In this document: piece by piece, positions 43,077 to 51,076 of the stretch | Numbering within the stretch: the stretch's first letter is position 1 | Layout of the letters: every line of letters starts with the position of its first letter | The notes under the pieces: generated by a model | The model's database searches: none | Told to the model about the DNA's origin: nothing | The model's input: the letters and a program-made list of their open reading frames with translations, nothing else | Program-made: the position numbers and the translations under genes | NCBI RefSeq assembly: GCF_003813865.1 | Contig: NZ_RMVG01000003.1 | Location: 186,001 to 250,000, forward strand | Source: Candidatus Pantoea deserta | GTDB taxonomy: Bacteria; Pseudomonadota; Gammaproteobacteria; Enterobacterales; Enterobacteriaceae | Direction of reading: 5' to 3' | DNA: 64,000 nt

Positions 43077-43432
43077 TTCCGATCCTTGAAGACAACAAAC
43101 CTGGAATATAAGAAGCCGCAGACCAGGCTAATAGCTGAGAAAACGATAAGTGTTACAACGGGGTTAGCATGCGTCTTGTCTGCATACAAACCGACAGCAG
43201 AGGCCATGCCACCCATGAAGAAGAGGTAGAGCATATAGCGAATCGTGGTTATCTCGGCGCTGAAGGTCCATTTCGCGTTCGCAAAAAAAGAGAACGTAAC
43301 CGCAAAGCAAAAGGCGACGAAGTTTGACAGGGACTGCGTCTGGCCTTGGGTGTAGAGGACTGTAAATACTATCCAGTGAATCAGCGTGTTTACGACGCCC
43401 ACAGAGGCATACCGAGCAAAAGTCTTTACCAT
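43073..43432 (-). CDS. gtrA: Bactoprenol-linked glucose flippase GtrA
   Basis: A 119-residue protein with four membrane helices; [23 protein letters not shown] and [21 protein letters not shown] are the standard GtrA pattern. It flips the lipid-linked glucose to the periplasm for the type-specific enzyme. Confidence 0.92.
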   Translation of the reverse strand: MVKTFARYASVGVVNTLIHWIVFTVLYTQGQTQSLSNFVAFCFAVTFSFFANAKWTFSAEITTIRYMLYLFFMGGMASAVGLYADKTHANPVVTLIVFSAISLVCGFLYSRFVVFKDRK

Positions 43433-43512
43433 TATGATTGACCCTTTTAGCAGAAGGTGCGGATCTTGGCATCAGATTAGCCCTATGGCAAGAATTCGTA
43501 AGGATGTGTAAG

Positions 43513-43575
43513 GAATAAAAAAGCCCCGGCGATGGGGCAGAGATAGTCCGAGCCGATCTGAGCAGGCTGCGGGTG
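43513..43575. repeat. Attachment-associated repeat, copy B
   Basis: AAAAAAGCCCCGGCGATGGGG followed by CCGATCTGAGCAGGCT, matching copy A. Homology with copy C continues for about 180 bp (CACAAAAAAATACTG at 43629 and GGTATGCTTCTGA at 43686). It lies between gtrA and the next integrase remnant. Confidence 0.6.
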
Positions 43576-43802
43576 GGAGGCTAAAGCACAGCGAAAGTGC
43601 GCTACAGACATCAGTAGCACACATGCAGCACAAAAAAATACTGCAAAGCGCCTTGTATTCACCTGATTGATGAAGTGCGCCTTGCGGTATGCTTCTGAAA
43701 AACCACGAATCAACCTGAATACACGTACACCTGCAAAACTGCTAACTGAAATTATGAATATGCAGGGGTAGGTTATCTGACTGATAAGTATATAATTAAA
43801 GG

Positions 43803-44130
43803 TTAGACCGCTTTAGTGTGGGGCATGGATGGGACAAACTCGTTCAGTTTTACGTTGAGCAGGCTCCTCTGTGCTTCATTAGTTCCCTTCAGCCAGGACC
43901 CGTATACCTGATACACCATCTGCGCCTCTGAATGGCCCATTTGCGCCGCAACGTAGTTCGGATTTGCACCAGCCAACAACGCCCAGCATGCGAATGTATA
44001 CCTAAACTGATATGCCTTACGGTGGCGAAGGCCTGCACGCTCAAAGGTATTGTTCCACATCTGACCGAGCGCCTCCCGCCGTCTTTTCTTCTCGTACATG
44101 AACCAGGTCCAGTTACTTTGGACCCGCCAT
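43803..44130 (-). pseudogene. int: Second integrase with a large internal deletion
   Basis: The frame joins an integrase N-terminal piece (WFMYEKKRRREALG, compare WFMYERRRRWEALG near the start of the 40071 integrase) directly to the C-terminal piece (QMWNNTFERAGLRHRKAYQF, MGHS, YQVYGSWL). About 300 residues between are missing, probably through recombination at the short ALG-coding similarity. A frameshift near 44115 also separates the likely ATG at 44130. Confidence 0.75.
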
Positions 44131-44454
44131 GATGAGATCCGTGTATGCAAGCAAATCTGTATTTATAACGCGCATATTTTATTCGGGGGTTGAAACGGGA
44201 TGCGGGTAAAACTTTTCCACCACTCTTTGCTTTTATCTTATACACGGCGTATCCATTACATACCTTTAGCGCAGCGTGTACACCCTAAACGATTGCACCT
44301 AAGTCAGAGTAGTTATGTGTATAGCTTTATCGCTAAATGCTATTAAAAATCGTCAGATTTTATTTTCTAAGGTTCATTCATTTTCAACAGTGAACAGAAT
44401 TCAGTAAAAAGCTAACTCAGTGAGCAATTCCTCTTCTGTATAACTGCTTAAATC
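44131..44454. other. Gene-free remnant between integrase fragment and host side
   Basis: AT-rich sequence with no supported gene. It probably represents the collapsed remainder of a third prophage unit. Confidence 0.35.
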
Positions 44455-44632
44455 AAAAAAACGATGGCAAGGCAGGGGCAGTCCGCGCCGATCTAACCAG
44501 ACTACATGGTGGCTAAAATTTGACGCCTGTGTGCTACTGCTGCCTGCCACCCCCATGAATCACAAAAAAATACTGTCCCAGATACCCTGTATTCTCCTGA
44601 TAGGTGAAATAAGCCTTAGGGTATGCTTCTGA
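44455..44632. repeat. Attachment-associated repeat, copy C (host side)
   Basis: CAGTCCGCGCCGATCTAACC at 44479, then CACAAAAAAATACTG (44561) and GGTATGCTTCTGA (44620), in the same order and similar spacing as copy B. After it the sequence enters host genes. It is the likely right outer end of the prophage stack. Confidence 0.55.
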
Positions 44633-44728
44633 TGGATCTTGATCCATTTACATCAACGTACCCTGCCATATTGCCAGAGAAACTGGAATGCAGGTGTAGA
44701 AACGAAGCCCTGACGACGCTAATCCCTG

Positions 44729-45061
44729 ATGAAAAAAAACAGCCTCATTGCAGCCGTACTACTCCTCACCGCCTGTGCCACCAAACAGTATCCCCAGGCC
44801 CCCGCCGTTACGGACGAAGAAGCGGTGTCGTTAAACTGTCAGGCGCTTAAGCAAGAGATCGCCAAAACGCATGGTATCCAGCAGGAGATCAAGCAGACCA
44901 GCAGCTTCGACTACCGGACGGTAATGGGATTTGTCGGTGACTTCGGTATTGGCAATGGACTTGCCCGCCGTACCGCCAGCGAAAAAGCAAAATCGCGTCT
45001 TTCGCAGCTTGAAGCACTACGTGATGTTAAATGCGCGTCTGCCTTCACAGTAAAAACCTGA
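44729..45061 (+). CDS. Small host lipoprotein, unknown
   Basis: A 110-residue protein with lipobox LLTACA (Cys16), a helical mature domain and cysteines in LNCQALKQE and DVKCASAF. The first host gene right of the prophage stack. Function not recognised. Confidence 0.7.
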   Translation: MKKNSLIAAVLLLTACATKQYPQAPAVTDEEAVSLNCQALKQEIAKTHGIQQEIKQTSSFDYRTVMGFVGDFGIGNGLARRTASEKAKSRLSQLEALRDVKCASAFTVKT

Positions 45062-45117
45062 CGAAGCGGCGAGACCAAAGTCGTTTGCAGTTAAAACTGG
45101 TTTTGCTTGTTATTTCT

Positions 45118-45138
45118 AATGTTATAACATAACATTTC
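45118..45138. promoter_or_regulatory. Zur box
   Basis: AATGTTATAACATAACATT is a close palindrome matching the enterobacterial Zur operator (GAAATGTTATANTATAACATTTC in my memory of E. coli). It lies 28 bp before the zinT start. It predicts repression in zinc-replete cells. Confidence 0.85.
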
Positions 45139-45165
45139 GTGCTCTTGTTTAAAGGGAGAGTCACA

Positions 45166-45813
45166 ATGTTAATGAAAAAAAGTGCGTTGCTGGCATTGTC
45201 TTTGCTGTTGAGTACCGGCTTTGCGCAGGCGCACGGCCATCATTCGCATGGTCCTGCCATGACGGCAAAGGAACAAAGCGCGTCCGAAGGCCTGTTTGCT
45301 GATAGTGATGTAAAGGACCGCGCGCTAACGGACTGGGATGGCGTCTGGGAGTCAGTCTATCCGCTGCTGCAACAGGGAAAGCTCGATCCGGTATTCAGCA
45401 AAAAAGCAGAGAAGGGTGGTCATCAGAGTGCGGAACAGATTAAAGAGTATTACCGCAAAGGCTACGCGACAGATGTTGAGCGACTGGGAATTGAAAATGG
45501 CGTGATTGAGTTTCATCGCGGCGATAGCGTGGCGGCCTGTGCTTATCATTATGTCGGGCACCAGATTCTGACTTACTCATCAGGGAAAAAGGGGGTACGC
45601 TACCTGTTTGAATGCCGTGATCCTGGCAGCAAAGCCCCTAAATATGTCCAGTTCAGCGATCATATTATCGCGCCGCGCAAATCGAGCCATTTTCATGTTT
45701 TCTTTGGCAATACTTCTCAGGAAGCCCTGCTGAAAGAGATGGATAACTGGCCAACCTATTATCCTTACCAGCTCACCGAAGATCAGGTCGTTGATGAGAT
45801 GTTACATCATTAA
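45166..45813 (+). CDS. zinT: Periplasmic zinc-binding protein ZinT
   Basis: The product has a Sec signal (cleavage after GFAQA), a histidine-rich N-terminus HGHHSHGP and a lipocalin-like domain with [29 protein letters not shown] and SSHFHVFFG, all typical of ZinT/YodA. Zinc ligands are His residues in the latter motifs. It passes zinc to the ZnuABC importer. I chose 45166 because GGGAG sits seven bases before it. Confidence 0.93.
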   Translation: MLMKKSALLALSLLLSTGFAQAHGHHSHGPAMTAKEQSASEGLFADSDVKDRALTDWDGVWESVYPLLQQGKLDPVFSKKAEKGGHQSAEQIKEYYRKGYATDVERLGIENGVIEFHRGDSVAACAYHYVGHQILTYSSGKKGVRYLFECRDPGSKAPKYVQFSDHIIAPRKSSHFHVFFGNTSQEALLKEMDNWPTYYPYQLTEDQVVDEMLHH

Positions 45814-45828
45814 TAGCCTGTACCATCA

Positions 45829-45863
45829 GGCGAGCGGATATTATACGACGGCTACCGCTCGCC
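45829..45863. terminator. Hairpin after zinT
   Basis: GGCGAGCGG and CCGCTCGCC form a perfect 9-bp stem around a 17-base loop. There is no strong T run, so it may be a weak terminator or RNA end stabiliser. Confidence 0.45.
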
Positions 45864-45975
45864 ACTAAATATTTAGCCCGGTGACTCTGGTCTGATGAAG
45901 GTAATATTCGCGCGTACAGAATGACAGTATCAGCAGCGTATAAGCGGGTTTTGATTCCTGGAGCCGGACGTCGGT

Positions 45976-46041
45976 TTAATCGATTAAATAGATGCCGGCG
46001 ACAATCGCGCTCACAGAAATGATATGTAATAGTTCTGTCAT
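45976..46041 (-). CDS. Possible 21-residue membrane peptide
   Basis: MTELLHIISVSAIVAGIYLI plus a final Asp, preceded by AGGATT. The peptide is one hydrophobic helix, like small membrane regulators of enterics. Not in any family I can name. Confidence 0.35.
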   Translation of the reverse strand: MTELLHIISVSAIVAGIYLID

Positions 46042-46301
46042 AATCCTGTCCTTTGTATCTGTGTTTTATTTAATTCAAGAAGCTATAAAGCAATTCGTCA
46101 AATCCTGACTGCCGATTAGTTTTGTAAATGTCTTTCTGGCCTTTCCATCTAAGACGGAACATGCCTTGTCCGATAAGCCAAACGCCAAGCCGGTAATGTT
46201 TTTACTTTTACGTCTTGTTCACGTTTCGACAATTTTACACGCAGTTTCAATAGTCGCGACGCTAAACTAATTAGACCCGATGGGGGTAAACGGAGGTGCT
46301 T
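46042..46301. other. Intergenic stretch
   Basis: Nothing supported apart from CGGAGG at 46291-46296, the ribosome site of the next gene. Confidence 0.4.
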
Positions 46302-46466
46302 ATGTCAGAACGTCCTGATGATATTGATCCGATTCCAGATGATGGTCAGGTTCCTGGCGGCGTGGAAGATATTCCTGGGGGAGATGAGGATGAAATGCCT
46401 GAGGATGCCGAATTTCCAGAGGACGAGGACGAGGATGAAGACGAGGATGAAGGTCTGAATCCTTGA
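46302..46466 (+). CDS. Very acidic small protein
   Basis: A 54-residue frame with CGGAGG five bases upstream. Its second half is almost only Asp and Glu (PEDEDEDEDEDEG), and a terminator follows directly. No Arg or Lys after residue 4. It could bind metal or a basic partner; the function is unknown. Confidence 0.6.
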   Translation: MSERPDDIDPIPDDGQVPGGVEDIPGGDEDEMPEDAEFPEDEDEDEDEDEGLNP

Positions 46467-46473
46467 CATCATG

Positions 46474-46493
46474 AAGCCGTCTGCGGACGGCTT
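46474..46493 (+). terminator. Terminator after the acidic gene
   Basis: AAGCCGTC-TGCG-GACGGCTT then TATTC. Confidence 0.75.
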
Positions 46494-46509
46494 TATTCAT
46501 GTGCGCAAT

Positions 46510-46605
46510 TTGTAAAAAACTGCCCGCGCAAGGCGGGCAAATATCATTAAGCAGAACTCTCGTTCACATTACGTAAAGGGTATGCGCATAGCGCAGGGTT
46601 ATAGT
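46510..46605 (-). ncRNA. Candidate small RNA with its own terminator
   Basis: On the minus strand TGCCCGCC-TTGC-GCGGGCA then six T (46513-46539) ends a transcript, yet no reverse gene lies nearby. A -10-like TATAAC about 70 bp upstream could start an RNA of 80-95 bases. No known sRNA is recognised. Confidence 0.35.
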
Positions 46606-46670
46606 CGCACCGGTATGACTTTATGTGAATGGAGAACAGCGCTGCGGGTCACAGGAAATTCTTATTACCT

Positions 46671-46694
46671 AAAAAAAACCCGCGCGAGGCGGGT
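46671..46694 (-). terminator. Terminator of the S24-like repressor gene
   Basis: On the minus strand ACCCGCC-TCG-CGCGGGT followed by eight T, about 95 bp after the repressor stop. Confidence 0.75.
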
Positions 46695-46787
46695 GAAAGT
46701 CGTTACATGGTTTTATCCACATGCTGAATAAGACGCCGCCATGCGTAAGAGGTTCGAGCGAGCCGGTGAATAAAAACGGCAATGTGA

Positions 46788-47414
46788 TTAGCTTCTCTCA
46801 TCACGATAGCGTCGCCATTCCACCAGCGTGCCCGACAGCGTCAGCGTTTCTTCTGTAGAACGCAGCACAGGATAGTCTTCATTCAGCGGTACCAGTTCAA
46901 AATTATCCTGGCTGCGAACACGGTATTTGCGCACCACATACTCTCCATTGCCTCTTGCGGCGAGGACGACATCCCCCGGCTGCGGCACTACCTCTGGGTC
47001 GATCAGTAACAGGTCGTTACGCAGGCAGTGCGGCGCCAGCGCGTTGTCCCACAGCACAACGGCAAAGCTCGCGGCGGAACGAGCACGATCTGTCTGCACA
47101 TAATCCCGTATTTCCACCTGGGGTGCTTCCGTTAACCAGCTGGCAAGCTGTTCTTTCGCCAGCACGGGCAGACCAGTTTGCATCTGCGTTTGCACAGTAA
47201 ACACCGGTCCATCGCCGTCGACCAGCCAGGCGGGCGCACAGCCCAGTGCTTCCGCCAGACGCAGCAGATTTTCCCCGCGCGGCAGCGTCTCCTCTTTTTC
47301 CCACTGCGAAATCGCCACATGGGATACCGAAATTTTTTCTGCTACCGCTTTTTGCGTCAAATTCAAGGCTTTACGGCGGCGGCGAATACGCTCGCCCGTG
47401 GTTTCTTTTTGCAT
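46788..47414 (-). CDS. XRE-family repressor with S24-like domain lacking the catalytic Ser
   Basis: A 208-residue protein: HTH at residues 7-62 (LNLTQKAVAEKISVSHVAISQWE) and a C-terminal S24-like fold (NDLLLIDPEVVPQPGDVVLAA, GEYVVRKYR, VPLNEDYPVL). At the place of the usual GxSM the sequence is WDNALAP, so the nucleophile is missing, while the Lys in RKYR stays. It is probably not RecA-cleavable. The gene is divergent from a three-gene operon with paired CTTAAG operators between. Confidence 0.8.
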   Translation of the reverse strand: MQKETTGERIRRRRKALNLTQKAVAEKISVSHVAISQWEKEETLPRGENLLRLAEALGCAPAWLVDGDGPVFTVQTQMQTGLPVLAKEQLASWLTEAPQVEIRDYVQTDRARSAASFAVVLWDNALAPHCLRNDLLLIDPEVVPQPGDVVLAARGNGEYVVRKYRVRSQDNFELVPLNEDYPVLRSTEETLTLSGTLVEWRRYRDERS

Positions 47415-47440
47415 TGTCTTGACATCTCCAGTGAGCCAGA

Positions 47441-47479
47441 CTTAAGTATACTTAAGCTGTTAATTTAAGCAATCTTAAG
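47441..47479. promoter_or_regulatory. Twin operators of the divergent repressor
   Basis: CTTAAGTATACTTAAG (47441-47456) is a perfect 16-bp palindrome. TTTAAGCAATCTTAAG (47464-47479) is the same with one change. Starts are 23 bp apart, about two helix turns, which suits cooperative dimer binding. Both lie between the repressor and the operon at 47554. Confidence 0.7.
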
Positions 47480-47553
47480 TTGCGGTGAGGGAGGCGCTTT
47501 ACGTTTTACGCCTGACGCCAGTAGCTGTGACCCGTGAGGCTCAGAGGTGAGGC

Positions 47554-47943
47554 ATGGAGAGTAGTTTAATTACCAGTGTTGGCGCGTTAGTTCTTGGAGG
47601 CGGGGCTGCCGCGCTTTTCTGGAAACCCCTTATTGCAGGCATTGCCTCAATTGTCACCAGCAACCGTGCCGGTGGCGAAATTATTACCAGCTATAAGGAG
47701 CAGGTTGTGTTGCTAAAAGAGAGCAACGCGTTGCTCAGACAGGAGAACGATGATTTGCGTATGCGCCATGACACGAATTTGCGGCGGATATCGACTCTGG
47801 AAACCGATCTGCGGCTGATTAAAAACGCACTCGGCATTCTGGTGGTGATGACCGACGCCGATCAGAACAGCAAGTTCCGCAATGAAATCGACAGACTGAT
47901 TACCACCTTAGAGGATCGCAGCGATGGCAGAGATACACAGTGA
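47554..47943 (+). CDS. Membrane-anchored coiled-coil protein
   Basis: A 129-residue protein with one or two N-terminal hydrophobic segments (about residues 5-36) and a leucine-zipper coiled coil (48-95, LLKESNALLRQENDDLRM). It overlaps the next gene by 20 bp. No family recognised. Confidence 0.65.
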   Translation: MESSLITSVGALVLGGGAAALFWKPLIAGIASIVTSNRAGGEIITSYKEQVVLLKESNALLRQENDDLRMRHDTNLRRISTLETDLRLIKNALGILVVMTDADQNSKFRNEIDRLITTLEDRSDGRDTQ

Positions 47944-48250
47944 AATAAAGCCGGTAAGCCATAAGCGCAAAGTGATGCTGGGCGTGCTGATGTTGGGCAT
48001 GTCACTCCTGTGCATTCTGATGACCATCTTGTTCTTGTACGTCAGCAGCGCCGCCAACCGTCAGGTAGAAGATATTCGACGTGAATCGCGCGAAGCCGCC
48101 AGCCGACGTGAAGCCAAAGTCGATCAACTGTCGCAGCAGGTCACTGTGCTGCAACACAAACTGGATGCCCTACCGGATCGCACCGCTGAACAGACCGTCG
48201 ATAAGGTGAAGCGGGTAGTGATACAGGATGAACCCCCGGTAAAGAAGTGA
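47924..48250 (+). CDS. Single-pass membrane protein with coiled coil
   Basis: A 108-residue protein with a membrane helix at about 18-42 and a following coiled coil (46-85, DQLSQQVTVLQHKLDAL). The shape recalls Rz spanins and envelope scaffolds. It is the second gene of the operon. Confidence 0.65.
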   Translation: MAEIHSEIKPVSHKRKVMLGVLMLGMSLLCILMTILFLYVSSAANRQVEDIRRESREAASRREAKVDQLSQQVTVLQHKLDALPDRTAEQTVDKVKRVVIQDEPPVKK

Positions 48251-48262
48251 GAGGAAAAGCTT

Positions 48263-49111
48263 ATGCGTATTTTCAATCTGATTGGGGAAGGCTTCCACGC
48301 CCTCCGATCGCTCATCACCACTAAGGAGTCTGCTATGACTGATACCAGCATGATTAATTCTACCGCTCAAACCGGTGACGCGGCGCTGCCGCAATTTGCG
48401 GTGCCGGACAGCAATGTGCCAACTAACCCCCAGTTGCAGCGTTTGTCGTCGCCTTCAACGGTTGCGCCTGCGACTTCTGAGGAGACGCCCGGTGAAACGC
48501 ATGTGGCGCCGGATGCCACGGCACAGCACACGCCGGCACAGCCCGTATCAAATACCGACGCTGAGGCGCAGCCCGCCGTTCAGGCTACGGAGCAACAGCC
48601 CGCAACGGATACGCAGTCCGAGACGCCGATATCCGTGGCGGATGCCGCAGCCGGGCAGACCAGCGCGCAGGCGAGTAATGAGGGGGTTCAGCAGCCAGCG
48701 GCCGCAGCCGATAGCGGCAGCGATGCGCCTGCCGCCTCGAGCGCCCAGCCAGCGGCCGCAGCCGGTAGCGGCAGTGATGCGCCTGCCGTGTCGGAGGGCC
48801 AGCCAGCGGCCGCAGCCGGTAGCGGCAGCGATGCGCCTGCCGTGTCGGACGCCCAGCCAGCGGCCGCAGCCGATAGCGGCAGCGATGCGCCTGCCGTGTC
48901 GGACGCCCAGCCAGCGGCCGCAGCCGATAGCGGCAGCGGTGCGCCTGCCGCCTCGAGCGCCCAGCCGTCAGCGGCGGGGACTGAGCAAAGCGACTTCAGC
49001 GCTGGCGTAAAGGATTTCAGCGCGGCATTCGATTTCGTTCAGCAGGGAATAGAGCATCTCGGCACAGCGGCGAGGAATGAGCTGTTTGCGCTGGCGAGGA
49101 AGTATCTGTAA
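48263..49111 (+). CDS. Repeat protein with five 18-residue Pro/Ala/Ser units
   Basis: A 282-residue protein. An amphipathic N-terminus (residues 1-24) is followed by a long disordered region, five tandem repeats of about QPAAAADSGSDAPAVSDA, and a helical end (SAAFDFVQQGIEHLGTAARNELF). Internal start at 48335 has AAGGAG upstream, so two forms are possible. The disordered linker may span between two anchor points. Function unknown. Confidence 0.65.
   Translation: MRIFNLIGEGFHALRSLITTKESAMTDTSMINSTAQTGDAALPQFAVPDSNVPTNPQLQRLSSPSTVAPATSEETPGETHVAPDATAQHTPAQPVSNTDAEAQPAVQATEQQPATDTQSETPISVADAAAGQTSAQASNEGVQQPAAAADSGSDAPAASSAQPAAAAGSGSDAPAVSEGQPAAAAGSGSDAPAVSDAQPAAAADSGSDAPAVSDAQPAAAADSGSGAPAASSAQPSAAGTEQSDFSAGVKDFSAAFDFVQQGIEHLGTAARNELFALARKYL
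48692..48961 (+). repeat. Five tandem 54-bp coding repeats
   Basis: Units at 48692, 48746, 48800, 48854 and 48908, each starting CAGCCAGCGGCCGCAGCCG. They differ at few positions, mainly at the end of each unit. Slippage could vary copy number between strains. Confidence 0.9.
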
Positions 49112-49133
49112 TGCTTTATCCTGAGCGGCCATT

Positions 49134-49159
49134 AAACAGGGGACCCGCGTCCCCTGTTT
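49134..49159. terminator. Bidirectional terminator
   Basis: AAACAGGGGAC-CCGC-GTCCCCTGTTT; serves the repeat-protein operon and the convergent TonB-like gene. Confidence 0.8.
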
Positions 49160-49161
49160 TG

Positions 49162-49518
49162 TCAGAAAATCAGCGTGCTTCTGGCGCCGCCGCTGTCGGA
49201 AGGCAGCACAAAGCGAATTGTCATCGACAGGTTTTTGACTGGCTTATAAGGCTCATAGCGCCATTTGCCGACGGCGGCAATGACATAGGGTTCAAACAGA
49301 CCTCGCGGTTCTGACCGCAGGATACGCATTTCACTGACTTTGCCTTCCGCATCCACGTCATAAGCAAATTTTACGTAGCCTTCGATATGTCGGGTTAAGG
49401 CGTAACAGGGATAAACCGGACGCGTCAGTTTTAGCGCTTTAGGCGTACTGGCGGAATCAGGGGACGCAGCGCAGCCAGTAAGCAGCAACAGAGCGAAAAG
49501 AAATAACAGCTTGTTCAT
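49162..49518 (-). CDS. TonB C-terminal-domain lipoprotein
   Basis: A 118-residue lipoprotein (LLTGCA, Cys16) whose mature part is the TonB C-terminal fold: RPVYPCYALTRHIEGYVKFAYDVDAEGKV, ILRSEP and WRYEPYKPV. It lacks the membrane anchor and proline spacer of true TonB. Role unclear; such proteins may bind envelope partners. Confidence 0.75.
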   Translation of the reverse strand: MNKLLFLFALLLLTGCAASPDSASTPKALKLTRPVYPCYALTRHIEGYVKFAYDVDAEGKVSEMRILRSEPRGLFEPYVIAAVGKWRYEPYKPVKNLSMTIRFVLPSDSGGARSTLIF

Positions 49519-49676
49519 TTTAACTTCCTGTTAAAACGGCGGGTAGAGCAAATGATAACGCTTATCGATGCTCACTGCGACTTCCGACTATTCTTAAGGC
49601 GGCTTCGTTATAATCCTCTATCTTTACTCATTCACGCGAGATATTTTCAGGTTAAAACCGCAAAAGGAGAAACAGC

Positions 49677-49943
49677 ATGAGTGATTCAGCGGAAACGAAA
49701 AGCAAAACTGACTACCTGCGCGATGTGACCTCGCAGCTGAAAGAGATGCGCCATTACGCGCAGACCAACACGGAAACGCTCTCCAGCCACTGGCTGGCGT
49801 TTGATGCAGGTGAATATAAGGATAAGGAGTTCGCAGGTCGTATCGATGCGCTGCTTAACAAACAGGGCACGCTGCTCGACGACCTGGACGGCGCGATTCA
49901 GGATATGGAAATCGCCATCAATCACAGCGAGCAGGAAAAATAA
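49677..49943 (+). CDS. Small hypothetical protein
   Basis: An 88-residue acidic helical protein with a possible coiled coil (residues 58-85). AAGGAG lies eight bases upstream. No family recognised. Confidence 0.65.
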   Translation: MSDSAETKSKTDYLRDVTSQLKEMRHYAQTNTETLSSHWLAFDAGEYKDKEFAGRIDALLNKQGTLLDDLDGAIQDMEIAINHSEQEK

Positions 49944-49964
49944 TCCTGCCCGATCCGGTGGCCG

Positions 49965-50204
49965 TTAATCGGCCACCAGCCACATCTCCGCCTCTTCGAA
50001 CATCTCTTCGATAATACGCGCCAGCGTCGCCTTATCGTTTTTACTCATGTCGGTTTCGATAGCGTTACGCTCCATTGGCTTAACGCGTACCTCTATCTCA
50101 GGGAAGACGCGCTGTACGCGCTTTTCCAGCTCTCGCAAAATCATTTCGCGCGCGCCAGGGAGGCCGGCAACGTTACGCTTATCGTAAATCAATTCCACAA
50201 ACAT
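49965..50204 (-). CDS. dinI: DinI-like SOS protein
   Basis: A 79-residue DinI-family protein (MFVELIYDKRNV, ILRELEKRVQRVFPEIEVRVKPM, MSKNDKATLARIIEEMFEEAEMWL). DinI binds and stabilises RecA filaments. The start at 50204 matches family length; the longer frame is not needed. A LexA box lies 40 bp upstream. Confidence 0.88.
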   Translation of the reverse strand: MFVELIYDKRNVAGLPGAREMILRELEKRVQRVFPEIEVRVKPMERNAIETDMSKNDKATLARIIEEMFEEAEMWLVAD

Positions 50205-50244
50205 ACTGGTATTCCATACAGGGAAAAAATTCGCTGGCACATCA

Positions 50245-50264
50245 TACTGTAAATACAACCAGTG
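50245..50264. promoter_or_regulatory. LexA box of dinI
   Basis: TACTGTAAATACAACCAGTG fits the CTGT-N8-ACAG consensus with one core mismatch (CCAG). Position before dinI supports SOS control. Confidence 0.65.
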
Positions 50265-50561
50265 ACAAGCCTCTGTGCGGGCACAACCGCTTTTTTTTCA
50301 GCAAAGGACGCAATTTTATCGCAGGTGGCAAAGCGAGAAGGTAAAAACAGGAGATATCTGAGGAACGCGGCAGGCAAAGGAAAAAATCAAACCTCTGGAG
50401 GTGGAAATCCAGCAACACCTCCAGAGGCGGTGCAAGCGCACCATTCGTTCAAGGACAATCACGACCGAAGTCGTAGGTTAAACTTATACAAGTTTTATTG
50501 GCTTGTACAATTTTATCCTCACTTATTTGACTGGTTGGAGGTGTTGTCACATTACTGGGGT
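50265..50561. other. Gene-free stretch with two long inverted repeats
   Basis: CCTCTGGAGGTG (50392-50403) and CACCTCCAGAGG (50416-50427) make a perfect 12-bp stem; on the minus strand TTTGATTTTTT follows, so it can end the reverse gene at 50562. A second near-perfect repeat, TTATACAAG and CTTGTACAA, lies near 50485-50512. Confidence 0.5.
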
Positions 50562-50885
50562 TCAGAGTTCGTTCTTGATACAGAACTCTTCCCACGTCAT
50601 GCCCAGCGATTCTGCGTGTGATTTAAGATAGTTTTCAATCGCTTCCGCAGCAACGGCCTTATCGGGTTCGGCAAGCTGGATAGAAAAAATCATGCCGTCG
50701 AGATTTTTCTGGCGCAGAAAAGCGGCATAGATGCGTTCGGCGTGCCATTCGCGCAGCTGGCGCAGCGACATGTTGGCGTATCGGGCGTCGCTTTCGGTTA
50801 ATTCATCAAGCGCGGCTTTAAAATCGGCGTGGGCGGTGAAAAACATCTCGCGTGCCTGCGCGTAATAGGCTTCTGGCGTTTTCAT
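50562..50885 (-). CDS. DUF6388-like small protein
   Basis: A 107-residue helical protein (RYANMSLRQLREWHAERIYAAFL, EAIENYLKSHAESLGMTWEEFC) resembling DUF6388 proteins of enterics. Function unknown. Confidence 0.65.
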   Translation of the reverse strand: MKTPEAYYAQAREMFFTAHADFKAALDELTESDARYANMSLRQLREWHAERIYAAFLRQKNLDGMIFSIQLAEPDKAVAAEAIENYLKSHAESLGMTWEEFCIKNEL

Positions 50886-51076
50886 AGGGTTTCCTGATTA
50901 ATACGGTCGTGCAGCCTGTCAGTGTAACTTACCGGCCAGACCTTGTCAGGAATCCGTATCAGGGAGGTTGAAACGAAAAAAAAGCAGGCGACTGGTCCCC
51001 GGCGACGCGCAGACAGCTTGCGGAAAGCAGGCGAAAAATTATAACGTAGCCGCCATTAAAGCGATTTCAGGGATTA

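Noticed and set aside
43483..43713. 76-codon minus frame in attachment repeat B
   Set aside because: It lies in repeated noncoding sequence and copies A and C do not keep it open.
44623..44850. 75-codon plus frame over the start of the host lipoprotein
   Set aside because: Out of frame with the lipoprotein, which has a clear lipobox and start.
48375..49010. 211-codon Arg/Pro-rich frame within the repeat-protein gene
   Set aside because: It is the shifted reading of GC-rich 54-bp repeats and has unnatural composition.
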